Shown: one piece after another, positions 9,563 to 17,901 of the stretch
Layout: each line of letters opens with the position of its first letter
Position numbering within the stretch: position 1 is the first letter of the stretch
Origin: Pontibacterium sp049603715
GTDB taxonomy: Bacteria > Pseudomonadota > Gammaproteobacteria > Pseudomonadales > Balneatricaceae
Direction of reading: 5' to 3'
DNA length: 64,000 nucleotides
NCBI GenBank assembly: GCA_049603715.1
Contig: JBMYSW010000007.1
Span: 81,719-145,718 of the forward strand
Notes under the pieces: model-generated
Seen by the model: only the letters and a program-made list of their open reading frames with translations
What the model was told of the DNA's origin: nothing
The model's database searches: none
Program-made: the position numbers and the translations under genes

Positions 9563-9805
9563 AGGCTGTTTTATCTCTTGTACTTTACTAAAAATGGGCC
9601 GGACCCAGAGGAGTGTCTAGCTCGCCACGGAGTTACCTATTGGTTTCTTATAAAACCCCAAATGGCCAAGCAAGCAGGACGGCTCCACATTCACTAAACG
9701 CAAGTTTCATGACATTAATGTTTCATTTTTGTTGCGTTTATATTTCAACATCTCCCTAAGCCCCCTATAATTCTACCTCTTTAGTTTTAGAAAGGTCATC
9801 CAACT

Positions 9806-10483
9806 GTGCCAAATAGCCCTTTTTCGCAAATGTTTGCCCGTTCGCCGTTTAAGCCTATGCAGGCCCACATTGTCAAAGCGCACGAATGTGCTGCCGAGCT
9901 TGTGGTGTTTTTTGAAGCCGTTGTGGCGAACAACTGGGAGCAAGCTACGGCCGCTCAAGCAAGGATCAACGAGCTAGAGCATGATGCCGACTCCATCAAA
10001 AAGGACGTACGAACACACCTACCTAAAAGCTTGTTTTTGCCTGTGCCTCGCTCAGACTTACTTGAGCTACTGCGCATGCAAGACAAAATTGCCAACCGCG
10101 CCAAAGACATCGCCGGCATTATGCTAGGCCGCAAAATGTCGATTCCTGCGGATATCAGCGAATTAATGCTTTCTTTTGTTCGCTCTTCTGTTTCTACAAC
10201 AGAAAAAGCAAGTAAAGCCCTTAGCGAACTTGATGAACTTGTAGGCAGTGGCTTCCGTGGTCACGAGGTTACCATTGTTGAGCAACTTATCGACGAACTC
10301 GATGAGCTTGAGCATCAAACCGACGACCTAGAACGCCGTATTCGTCACGCACTCTTTTCTTTCGAGAAAACTCTCGACCCAATTGATGCCATGTTCCTTT
10401 ACCAAGTGATCTCTGGCATTGGCGATCTAGCAGACCGCGCCCAACAAGTGGGTAGTCGATTACAACTTCTTGTTGCGCGTTAA
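9806..10483 (+). CDS. DUF47 / PhoU-like phosphate transport regulator (TIGR00153 type)
   Basis: 225-residue helical protein of the DUF47 family. The start is a GTG at 9806; the N-terminus that follows (NSPFSQMFARSPFKPMQAH) is the normal family beginning, so the non-ATG start is chosen with confidence. The rest is a PhoU-like helical repeat rich in Glu/Asp (RINELEHDADSIKKDVRTHL, RVQD-type helices, LIDELDELEHQTDDLERRIR), which in this fold binds metal clusters. DUF47 genes are almost always paired with PiT transporters, as here (33 bp gap), and are thought to modulate the transporter. The mechanism is not known in detail. Confidence 0.9.
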   Translation: MPNSPFSQMFARSPFKPMQAHIVKAHECAAELVVFFEAVVANNWEQATAAQARINELEHDADSIKKDVRTHLPKSLFLPVPRSDLLELLRMQDKIANRAKDIAGIMLGRKMSIPADISELMLSFVRSSVSTTEKASKALSELDELVGSGFRGHEVTIVEQLIDELDELEHQTDDLERRIRHALFSFEKTLDPIDAMFLYQVISGIGDLADRAQQVGSRLQLLVAR

Positions 10484-10516
10484 CGAGCGCGGCACGTTAC
10501 TTTAAGGTTTTTTACT

Positions 10517-11785
10517 ATGCAAATTCTTGCTGAACATGGTGATTTAATTATCATCCTGGCCTGTTTATTTGGCTTTTTTATGGCTTGGGGTGTGGGCGCG
10601 AACGACGTTGCCAACGCCATGGGTACGTCTGTAGGTTCGGGCGCTATTACCCTTAAACAAGCAATTCTTATCGCAATTATCTTCGAATTCGCTGGCGCCT
10701 ACCTTGCCGGTGGTTCGGTCACAGCGACTATTCGTAAAGGCATTATCGACCCGTCACTACTTTCGGGCACACCTGAGCTACTCGTATTTGGCATGATGGC
10801 CTCTCTGCTTGCTGCAGGTACATGGCTACTTGTAGCGACACATTTTGGTTGGCCTGTCTCTACAACTCACTCTATCGTGGGTGCAATCGTTGGTTTCGCA
10901 GCGGTGGGTATCTCAGTTGACGCGGTTAACTGGGGCAAGGTATCTAAAATTGTTGCGAGCTGGGTGGTATCACCTGTGACCGCAGGCCTATTCGCCTTCT
11001 TCTTGTTCCGCAGCGTTCAGCACCTCATCCTTGATGCAAAAGACCCCTTCGCACGCGCGAAGAAGTTCATCCCGGGTTACATGTTCATGGTAGGTTTCAT
11101 CGTATCCATGGTGACCTTCACTAAAGGCCTTAAGCACATTGGCCTAGACCTTTCTTGGGGTGAAGCGGCACTGGCTTCTGTCGGTATTGCTTTCCTAACC
11201 ACTATCCTTGGTTACTTCTTACTGCAAAAAATTCAGCCGAATAAACAAGCGGACGATGCTTACCACTTCTCAAGTGTTGAGAAGCTGTTTGGTGTGTTGA
11301 TGATGTTTACAGCCTGTGCCATGGCCTTTGCTCACGGCTCAAACGACGTTGCTAACGCGGTAGGCCCATTGGCTGCTGTTGTAGGTGTTGTAAGTGCTGG
11401 CGGCGAAGTGGTGCAAAAATCAGTAATGCCTGCTTGGATTCTGTTGCTAGGCGGCCTAGGTATCGTTGCTGGTTTGGTGATGTACGGCCATAAGGTTATC
11501 GCAACCGTAGGTAACAATATTACTGAACTAACACCAAGCCGTGGCTTTGCTGCGACTTTGGCAGCGGCTTCAACCGTTGTAGTGGCTTCAGGTACTGGTC
11601 TTCCAATTTCGACCACTCACACGCTCGTGGGTGCAGTATTGGGTGTGGGTATCGCTCGCGGTATGGCGGCACTTAACCTGAAGATGATTGGTACTATTTT
11701 TGTGTCTTGGGTAGTTACACTACCTGCAGGCGCAGGTTTAGCTATTCTGTTCTACTTTATCTTTAAGGCGGCCTTTGGTGCCTAA
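10517..11785 (+). CDS. pitA: PiT-family inorganic phosphate transporter
   Basis: 422-residue integral membrane protein with the two inverted PiT signature repeats: GVGANDVANAMGTSVGSGAI near the N-terminus and AHGSNDVANAVGPLAAVVGV in the second half, each followed by the partner motif GWPVSTTHSIVGAIVGF or GLPISTTHTLVGAVLGV. These define the proton- or sodium-coupled low-affinity phosphate (often metal-phosphate) symporters. About 10 transmembrane segments are apparent. It is co-transcribed with the DUF47 gene upstream and ends in a strong hairpin. Confidence 0.95.
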   Translation: MQILAEHGDLIIILACLFGFFMAWGVGANDVANAMGTSVGSGAITLKQAILIAIIFEFAGAYLAGGSVTATIRKGIIDPSLLSGTPELLVFGMMASLLAAGTWLLVATHFGWPVSTTHSIVGAIVGFAAVGISVDAVNWGKVSKIVASWVVSPVTAGLFAFFLFRSVQHLILDAKDPFARAKKFIPGYMFMVGFIVSMVTFTKGLKHIGLDLSWGEAALASVGIAFLTTILGYFLLQKIQPNKQADDAYHFSSVEKLFGVLMMFTACAMAFAHGSNDVANAVGPLAAVVGVVSAGGEVVQKSVMPAWILLLGGLGIVAGLVMYGHKVIATVGNNITELTPSRGFAATLAAASTVVVASGTGLPISTTHTLVGAVLGVGIARGMAALNLKMIGTIFVSWVVTLPAGAGLAILFYFIFKAAFGA

Positions 11786-11802
11786 GCACTAACACCTCAA
11801 AG

Positions 11803-11847
11803 CACAACATAAAGGGGTAGGCAAAAGCACTACCCCTTTATGTTGTG
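11803..11847 (+). terminator. Long perfect hairpin after pitA
   Basis: A perfect 18-bp inverted repeat (CACAACATAAAGGGGTAG and its complement) with a 9-nt loop lies 17 bp after the stop codon. The T-tract is interrupted, so it may act as a terminator or as a 3'-end stabilising stem. Confidence 0.75.
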
Positions 11848-11993
11848 GCTAACATTTACTCCATGTCTTCCACCCGCTGTTCACCTTCAACAACAGGCGA
11901 ATTGAACCAGTCGCCACTTAATTTCACTGGCTAAACCCAGCCCGCCTTGTGTAAAGTGCTAAAACACTCCTCGCCCTCTTGAAAGGAGCTTTT

Positions 11994-13139
11994 ATGGCTG
12001 AACTTTCTGTTTTTCAAATGTTGCAGGCCTTAATTGGTACCCCGTCCGTAAGCTGTACCCGTGCCGATTTAGACCAGTCAAACCGTGCCGTCATCGAGCT
12101 TCTCGCCACATGGTTGAATGACTTGGGCTTCCAAACCGAAATTATGCCCATTCCTGGCCACGCGACTAAAGCTAACCTTATTGCAACTTTAGGCTCTGGC
12201 CCCGGCGGTTTGGTGCTCTCAGGCCATACCGACACCGTGCCCTGCAACCCAGAAAAGTGGCAAAGCGACCCTTTTAAGCTCACCGAAAAAGACAATCGCT
12301 TTTACGGTTTAGGCAGCTGTGACATGAAAGGCTTTTTTGCCCTCGCCATTGAAGCTGCACGCGCCTTTAAAGACGAAACCTTCAAGCAGCCGCTGATTAT
12401 CTTGGCCACAGCCGACGAAGAAACCTCAATGAGCGGCGCGCGTGCGCTAGCAGAAGCAGGCAAACCAAAAGCGCGCTACGCCATTATTGGTGAGCCCACC
12501 AGCTTGCGGCCTATTCATATGCACAAGGGCATCATGATGGAGTCGGTGCGTATTACCGGCAAAGCAGGCCACTCGTCCAACCCTGCGCTTGGCGCCAATG
12601 CCATGGAAGCCATGCACAGTGTACTGACTGAGCTGCTCACCTTTCGCAGTGAGCTGCAAGCCAACTACCAAAACAGCGCTTTTAGTGTGTCAGTCCCAAC
12701 ACTCAACTTAGGCTGTATTCACGGTGGCGATAACCCTAACCGCATTTGTGGTGCCTGTGAGCTTGAGTACGACCTGCGCCCACTACCGGGTATGGATTTA
12801 GACAACCTACGCGAAACCATTGAAAAGCGCCTTCGCCCTATTGAATCTAAATTTGGCGTTCAGCTAAGTACTGGGCAACTGTTCCCAGGCGTACCCGCCT
12901 TTGGTAACGATGTTAACTCTGAGCTAGTCAAAACCGCTGAAGCACTCACAGGTCATACCGCAACGCCTGTGGCCTTTGCCACCGAAGCGCCGTTTATGCA
13001 ACAGCTGGGGATGGATACCGTCGTACTGGGGCCAGGTAGTATTGACCAAGCACACCAGCCCAATGAATATTTGGCTTTTGACCAGATAAACCCTACAGTC
13101 TCTTTATTGAAACAAATGATAGCTAAGTATTGCCTGTGA
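11994..13139 (+). CDS. argE: Acetylornithine deacetylase
   Basis: 381-residue M20-family zinc amidohydrolase that removes the acetyl group of N2-acetylornithine in arginine synthesis. The ATG at 11994 is chosen because AAGGAG sits 5 nt before it; an upstream in-frame TTG has no such site. Metal-site motifs are visible in order: LSGHTDTVP, GSCDMKGFFA, ATADEETSMSGA, IGEPTS, and a C-terminal LGPGSIDQAHQPNEYL histidine. The dimerisation/lid domain includes HKGIMMESVRITGKAGHSSN. The stop codon overlaps the start of argA by 4 nt (GTGA), indicating translational coupling of the fifth and first steps of the pathway. Confidence 0.95.
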   Translation: MAELSVFQMLQALIGTPSVSCTRADLDQSNRAVIELLATWLNDLGFQTEIMPIPGHATKANLIATLGSGPGGLVLSGHTDTVPCNPEKWQSDPFKLTEKDNRFYGLGSCDMKGFFALAIEAARAFKDETFKQPLIILATADEETSMSGARALAEAGKPKARYAIIGEPTSLRPIHMHKGIMMESVRITGKAGHSSNPALGANAMEAMHSVLTELLTFRSELQANYQNSAFSVSVPTLNLGCIHGGDNPNRICGACELEYDLRPLPGMDLDNLRETIEKRLRPIESKFGVQLSTGQLFPGVPAFGNDVNSELVKTAEALTGHTATPVAFATEAPFMQQLGMDTVVLGPGSIDQAHQPNEYLAFDQINPTVSLLKQMIAKYCL

Positions 13140-14473
13140 CTAACGACCCCTACGTAAACTGGTTTCGCCAAACCTCGCCTTATATCAACGCACATCGCGG
13201 CAAAACCTTTGTGATTATGCTCAGTGGCGAAACTGCCGCTCAGCCTAACTTTAACCACATTGTGCACGACATCGCCCTGCTCAATAGCTTGGGTGTGCGC
13301 CTCGTGTTGGTACAGGGGGCACGACCACAGATAGACCAGCAGCTGACTCAGCTCGCCATTGAGCCCAAGTTTCACCACAACTTGCGTGTCAGCGATGCAG
13401 AAACACTGAAGGCGACCATTGCTGCCTCGTCGTCGGTGCGCACCGAAATCGAAGCACGCTTGTCGATGGGGTTATCAAACACCCCTATGCAGGGCGCTAA
13501 AATTCGTGTCGCCTCGGGCAACTTTATTACTGCAAAACCCCTTGGCGTTTATGAAGGCGTAGACTTAGGCCACACGGGCGAAGTGCGTCGTATCGATATT
13601 GATGGCATTAATCACCACTTGTCCCACCAACATATTGTGTTGGTGTCGCACCTTGGTTACTCGCCCTCTGGCGAGATTTTTAACCTATCAGGTGAAGAAG
13701 TGGCCAGCCAAGTGGCGATTAAGCTAAAAGCCGACAAGCTAATTGTGTTTGGTGCCGATGACGGCGTCACCGACAGCCACAACCGTTTACGCAGCGAGCT
13801 ATTAACCGACACCGCCGAGCGCCTCGTCAAAAACTACTTGGCCAACATTGAAGACCGCTCTGCACCCCACACCGAGCTAGCGCGCAACCTTGAAACCAGT
13901 GTGCGTGCCTGTCGTGGTGGCGTGAATCGTTGCCATTTAATTAGCTACGAAAACGACGGTGCTCTCCTCACCGAGCTATTTACCCGTGACGGTAGTGGCA
14001 CCATGGTGCTGCACGAGTCCTACGAGCAAGTTCGCCAAGCCACATTTGAGGATGTGGGCGGCGTGCTTGAGATGATTCAGCCAATGGAAGAGCAGGGCAT
14101 TTTGGTACGCCGCTCTCGCGAACGCTTAGAAGAAGAAATTGAGCGCTTTACCCTGATAGAGCGAGACGGAGCCATCATCGCTTGTGCTGCGCTTTATCCT
14201 TACCTTGAGGGCGAGCGCAAAATGGCAGAGCTGGCTTGTGTCGCAGTATCACCGGAGTATCGCGGTGGCGCGCGTGGCGATCAGTTATTGCGTGCCATTG
14301 AAGCACATGCAAAAAGCTTAGGCGTGGAAGCCATCTTTGTACTGACAACACGCACAGCCCATTGGTTCGTTGAAAGAGGTTTTGCGCCTGCACCTGTTGA
14401 TGCCTTGCCGGATCAGAAAAAGTCGCTTTATAACTTACAGCGCAACTCCAAAGTGTTTGTAAAACCTTTGTAG
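13136..14473 (+). CDS. argA: N-acetylglutamate synthase (classical ArgA)
   Basis: 445-residue enzyme making N-acetylglutamate from glutamate and acetyl-CoA, the first and feedback-controlled step of arginine synthesis. The N-terminal amino acid kinase-like domain (YINAHRGKTFVIMLSGE, LVLVQGARPQID, IVLVSHLGYSPSGEIFNLSG) is the arginine-binding part. The C-terminal GNAT domain (ELACVAVSPEYRGGARGDQL, FVLTTRTAHWFVERGF) does the acetyl transfer. A GTG at 13136 overlapping the argE stop is the likely start; an in-frame TTG at 13130 is the alternative. No argB/argC is adjacent. Confidence 0.94.
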   Translation: MTNDPYVNWFRQTSPYINAHRGKTFVIMLSGETAAQPNFNHIVHDIALLNSLGVRLVLVQGARPQIDQQLTQLAIEPKFHHNLRVSDAETLKATIAASSSVRTEIEARLSMGLSNTPMQGAKIRVASGNFITAKPLGVYEGVDLGHTGEVRRIDIDGINHHLSHQHIVLVSHLGYSPSGEIFNLSGEEVASQVAIKLKADKLIVFGADDGVTDSHNRLRSELLTDTAERLVKNYLANIEDRSAPHTELARNLETSVRACRGGVNRCHLISYENDGALLTELFTRDGSGTMVLHESYEQVRQATFEDVGGVLEMIQPMEEQGILVRRSRERLEEEIERFTLIERDGAIIACAALYPYLEGERKMAELACVAVSPEYRGGARGDQLLRAIEAHAKSLGVEAIFVLTTRTAHWFVERGFAPAPVDALPDQKKSLYNLQRNSKVFVKPL

Positions 14474-14512
14474 CTCTAAGCTGGCTTTGTAGCCCTGAGC
14501 TGGTTTTAACCG

Positions 14513-15901
14513 CTAGGCTGCCGGTAGCCACAAAGCAAAGCAGGCGCCCTTGAGGCTGGCCGACTGACTTACCTCAATGTGCCCTTTGTAACTGTGGATA
14601 ATATCGGCAGCCACGGTAAGCCCAATGCCTTGGCCTTGGCGGGTGGTATCCAGTCGCTGGCCGCGTTGCATAATTTGTTCACGACGATTTTGGCTAATAC
14701 CCGGGCCGTCGTCCTCAATAAAAATACCCACCTGCTCACCTTGGCACTCAGCGCTTACTCGCACCTCAGAAGCACCATATTTAAAGGCATTTTCGAGCAC
14801 ATTACCCAGCAGCTCCATCATATCTCGCTCATCGGCAAAGCAAGCTAAGTCAGCCGACACATCCCAACTCACGGTCATTTCTTCGTCACGATAGACTTTT
14901 TCAAGCGCAACACAAATACGCTCAATGAGGGGTAACACGGGGCAGCCTTGATGTTGAATGACAGGCTTGGCCTTTACCGCACGGCCCAGCTGATATTGCA
15001 CAATTTGATCCATGCGCTGAGCTTGTGTGCGTACTAGATCGCGATAAGGCTCAAAGGTTTTAAGCTGTGTATCCGCCCCTAAAATCACCGCTAACGGCGT
15101 TTTTAAGCTGTGGGCAAGGTCGCCCATGGTATGACTGTAGCGCTGACGCTGTTGCTGCTCACTTTCGAGTAAGACATTGAGGCTCGTCACCAAAGGCTTT
15201 ACTTCTTTGGGGTAACTTCCGGCCAAACGGGTTTGCTCGCCTTTTTTAATGCTGTGGATATCCATGGCCATACGCCGCAAAGGTGCTAGGCCCCAGCGTA
15301 AAATCAGCACTTGTGCGATCAGTGCCAACACCAAAACAATCGACAACCACAGCGTTAGCGATTGTTTATATTGGCTGTAGGCCTGCGCCACCCAATCGTC
15401 GACCTCCAGTACCGTAACCACCACAGGGTAGGACTCTCGCCCCATTTGCCACGGCAACACAAACTGGTAACGATACACATCGTCAGCTTCAAAATGGTCA
15501 AACTGCTCAACAGGTAAACCCTCCACCTCAGGTAGAGGCTGCGGTTGTGCAAACAGCGTGCGCTTTTGTGCCAATGAAAAGAGCCTTGCCGAAGGCGAGC
15601 GCCATATCGGCTGACCGTCTAACATGGCGACTTGACTGTACAAACCCGAGCCTAAATATTGATAGCGCGTTTCTGCCAGCGGCATAGTGAGAGTTAGGGA
15701 ATCATCGTTGACCGCCAAGTTACCCAGCAAAATATAGGCTTGAAGCTGCAGTCGAGATGCTTGCTCTTGCTCTAAATGACGCAAATGACTTTGAGTTAGT
15801 GCCAGCCACGCCAACCACATGGCCAAGGGCAATACCAAGCCACAGGCCAACACCAAGCGGCGCTCCAGCGACCATTTAGACAAAGGCAGCCATCGCATCA
15901 T
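14513..15901 (-). CDS. PhoQ-like sensor histidine kinase
   Basis: 462-residue membrane kinase. A first hydrophobic helix lies at about residues 15-34, a periplasmic sensor region of roughly 145 residues follows, and the second helix (LTLWLSIVLVLALIAQVLIL) lies near residue 185. HAMP, a HisKA domain with GDLAHSLKTPLAVI (phospho-acceptor His near residue 263, PhoQ-type H-box) and an HATPase domain with N, G1 and G2 boxes (ENAFKYGASEV, EDDGPGIS, GQGIGLTVAADII) complete it. The start is an ATG doublet 3 bp after the response-regulator stop. By family this pair would sense envelope signals such as divalent cations or cationic peptides; the sensor domain here is too diverged for me to assign the ligand. 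Confidence 0.85.
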   Translation of the reverse strand: MMRWLPLSKWSLERRLVLACGLVLPLAMWLAWLALTQSHLRHLEQEQASRLQLQAYILLGNLAVNDDSLTLTMPLAETRYQYLGSGLYSQVAMLDGQPIWRSPSARLFSLAQKRTLFAQPQPLPEVEGLPVEQFDHFEADDVYRYQFVLPWQMGRESYPVVVTVLEVDDWVAQAYSQYKQSLTLWLSIVLVLALIAQVLILRWGLAPLRRMAMDIHSIKKGEQTRLAGSYPKEVKPLVTSLNVLLESEQQQRQRYSHTMGDLAHSLKTPLAVILGADTQLKTFEPYRDLVRTQAQRMDQIVQYQLGRAVKAKPVIQHQGCPVLPLIERICVALEKVYRDEEMTVSWDVSADLACFADERDMMELLGNVLENAFKYGASEVRVSAECQGEQVGIFIEDDGPGISQNRREQIMQRGQRLDTTRQGQGIGLTVAADIIHSYKGHIEVSQSASLKGACFALWLPAA

Positions 15902-15904
15902 GCT

Positions 15905-16588
15905 TTAGCCTTCCACAAGGTCAATATCAAAGCAGTAGCCCAAACCACGCACGGTTTTAATCGGGTTATAAAGCTGTTCTGGGTCGAGCTTGCGACGCAG
16001 CCGGCGCACAAAGACCTCAAGCACGTTGCTGTCACGATCGTAGTCTTGATGGTACAAATGCTCGGTCAGCTCTGTTTTTGAAATGGTCTGACCAGCATGT
16101 AATACCAAATACTCAAACAACCGATATTCATAACTGGTGAGTTTGATCGCCTCGCCTTGCACCGTTACTCGTTTCGCTGCGGTATTCAGTGCAATGGGGC
16201 CAAAAGTCACTTCAGGCTGGGCATGACCTGCGGCACGACGTAGCAAAGCGTTTAAACGCGCCGACAGTTCTTCCGGGTGAAACGGCTTTACCAAATAATC
16301 ATCGGCTCCGGCTTCTAGCCCTTCGACTTTATCCTGCCAATCGCCACGTGCCGTTAAAATCAAAATCGGGTATTCAACACCCGCTGCTCGCCACTGTTTA
16401 ATCACCTCAATGCCCGAAAGCTCCGGCAAGCCTAAGTCAACAATGGCCAAATCGTAAGGGTATTCTGCCCCTGTATACGCGGCATCTTTACCGTCTACAC
16501 AGGTTTCAACCACGTAGTTGCGCTCGTTTAAAAGGGCTTCGAGTTGCGCTCTTAAGTTATCGTCGTCTTCTACTAGCAGTATCTTCAT
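15905..16588 (-). CDS. PhoP-like OmpR-family response regulator
   Basis: 227-residue response regulator. An ATG at 16588 is chosen because AAAGGA precedes it. The receiver domain begins MKILLVEDDDNLR with phospho-acceptor D51 (AIVDLGLPELSG), conserved LTARGDWQDKVEGLEAGADD and K in LVKPFHPEEL. The C-terminal OmpR/PhoB winged helix includes IKLTSYEYRLFEYLV and VFVRRLRRKLDP...TVRGLGYCF. The DWQDKV segment is particularly PhoP-like. It lies 3 bp upstream of the kinase in one operon. The glycine-zipper gene 111 bp upstream on the same strand could be co-transcribed or a target. Confidence 0.88.
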   Translation of the reverse strand: MKILLVEDDDNLRAQLEALLNERNYVVETCVDGKDAAYTGAEYPYDLAIVDLGLPELSGIEVIKQWRAAGVEYPILILTARGDWQDKVEGLEAGADDYLVKPFHPEELSARLNALLRRAAGHAQPEVTFGPIALNTAAKRVTVQGEAIKLTSYEYRLFEYLVLHAGQTISKTELTEHLYHQDYDRDSNVLEVFVRRLRRKLDPEQLYNPIKTVRGLGYCFDIDLVEG

Positions 16589-16699
16589 TCTCTGTCCTTT
16601 CAACGGCTCTTGTGTTGAGCCTTGGCAAACTTAACGCAGGCTTGCACTCGCTATTTTTTCACTCTCGCATCAGCGATGGGCAAGCCTTATCCGGTTAGT

Positions 16700-17311
16700 T
16701 TAACGGTATCGGGATACGGGCGTCACTGATACCTGCACTGCAAGCTGATCGCCTGGGTGATGCGGCATTTGCGTTTGGTATTGGCGACCTTGGTAACGGT
16801 AAGTCACATCATAACCTTGGAGTTGCTGCTCGTAACGAGTGTGGCTAACCTGACGGCAACGGCGCTCCTCTTTATAGCTAACAGGTCTCGAACGGTCGGG
16901 CTGAATATCATGAGCAATGGATGCGCCTAATACCGCACCCACAACCGCACCCACTTTTTTGTTAGACGAGTTATGACCCAATGCGTTGCCAATCGCGCCG
17001 CCAATAATGCCGCCCACTACTTCGTTGGTAATCGAACCTTTTTGATTATGGTGCACCGGCACTTGCTCCGACCAGCACTCTTGGCGTGGCTCTGACACTT
17101 CAACCTGACGATAAATCGGCGTCGCTGCTACCACACGCGCATATTGTGTCGCGTGCTGAGGGCCTTGCTTATAAGACGAGTGACCGTTGTATGCTTGCTT
17201 ATGCGAGGGCGAGCCATAACGCCACTGATCATCATGCGGCTTTGCTTGCACCGCAGAAGCTAGGGCCAAACAGCTCGTTAAAATGAGGCTTTGTGTTAAT
17301 CGCTTAGACAT
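16700..17311 (-). CDS. Secreted glycine-zipper 2TM-domain protein
   Basis: 203-residue protein with a Sec signal peptide (MSKRLTQSLILTSCLALASA, cleavage probably after VQA), so it is periplasmic or outer-membrane associated. The centre holds a glycine-zipper pair (VVGGIIGGAIGNALG and KKVGAVVGAVLGASIA), the Rickettsia 17-kDa antigen / SlyB / YMGG-like motif. The flanks are rich in Tyr, Gln and basic residues with paired cysteines (RQECWSEQ, ERRCRQVSH), which might form a disulfide. The ATG at 17311 is chosen because AGGAG lies 8 nt upstream. It sits just upstream of the PhoP/PhoQ-like operon; SlyB-type proteins are PhoP targets in enterics, so a regulatory link is plausible but inferred. Confidence 0.75.
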   Translation of the reverse strand: MSKRLTQSLILTSCLALASAVQAKPHDDQWRYGSPSHKQAYNGHSSYKQGPQHATQYARVVAATPIYRQVEVSEPRQECWSEQVPVHHNQKGSITNEVVGGIIGGAIGNALGHNSSNKKVGAVVGAVLGASIAHDIQPDRSRPVSYKEERRCRQVSHTRYEQQLQGYDVTYRYQGRQYQTQMPHHPGDQLAVQVSVTPVSRYR

Positions 17312-17383
17312 AAAGGCCACTCCTATTTTTATTCAAGTGGCCTTCAGTATTGAATAGAGCAACTGAATTAAGACTGAACAGTC

Positions 17384-17635
17384 TTACGTTTTTTCGTTCG
17401 CCTTCTGCTCCTTGAGTTGGCGAACCGACAAAATAACAAACCGCACGTTGTACACCATACCAATCGCCAGTGCGATCGCCGTACTCCCCATAAACAAGTA
17501 GCCCAGCTCTGGCACTTTTAACCAGCGCCCAATCCACAAAGAGGCAATGGCAATTAACGCTGCGGGAATCCCCGTATACATAAACCGACGCATCCACACA
17601 TCTTGTCGTATCTTCTTTTTATCTACCTTCGCCAT
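17384..17635 (-). CDS. Small two-helix inner membrane protein, unknown function
   Basis: 83-residue protein from an ATG at 17635 (longer versions would need a TTG). After a basic start (MAKVDKKKIRQDVWMRRF), two hydrophobic helices follow (TGIPAALIAIASLWIGRWL and YLFMGSTAIALAIGMVYNV), and it ends in a charged tail (RQLKEQKANEKT). I do not recognise a family. It lies between ald and the glycine-zipper gene on the same strand, with two 20-bp palindromes 170-225 bp upstream that could be operators for its promoter. Confidence 0.5.
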   Translation of the reverse strand: MAKVDKKKIRQDVWMRRFMYTGIPAALIAIASLWIGRWLKVPELGYLFMGSTAIALAIGMVYNVRFVILSVRQLKEQKANEKT

Positions 17636-17807
17636 GTTGTACCTGTTTTTACTTTCGTTTTTTATCGTTATTAGCCACAGCCTAACAGCACATCGCGCCA
17701 AACTTAAGCTGTTAAGCGCACAGCTTAGCGCTCACCTTGGTGGGTGACAACTGAGGAAAAGGTAAATAGGGAGGTGAAAGAGAGCTGGCACGCAGCCAGA
17801 TACATAC

Positions 17808-17859
17808 ACTTTTATGCGCGTAAAAGTACGGAAAATCACATTTTTATGCGCATAAAAGT
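17808..17859. promoter_or_regulatory. Pair of 20-bp near-perfect palindromes
   Basis: ACTTTTATGCGCGTAAAAGT (17808-17827) and ATTTTTATGCGCATAAAAGT (17840-17859) are two copies of one palindrome, each with one mismatched pair. Their centres are 32 bp apart, about three helical turns. They lie between the ald stop and the small membrane protein gene. A tandem operator for a dimeric regulator is the likeliest reading; the regulator is unknown. Confidence 0.55.
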
Positions 17860-17901
17860 GTAAAACACCCGCAACCCTATCACAGGCCGCAGGTGAGTAG
17901 G

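Noticed and set aside
9704..9726. Two GTTTCAT direct repeats before the DUF47-pit operon as a Pho box
   Set aside because: The spacing between copies is about 16 bp, not the 11-bp repeat of PhoB sites, and the bases do not fit CTGTCAT.
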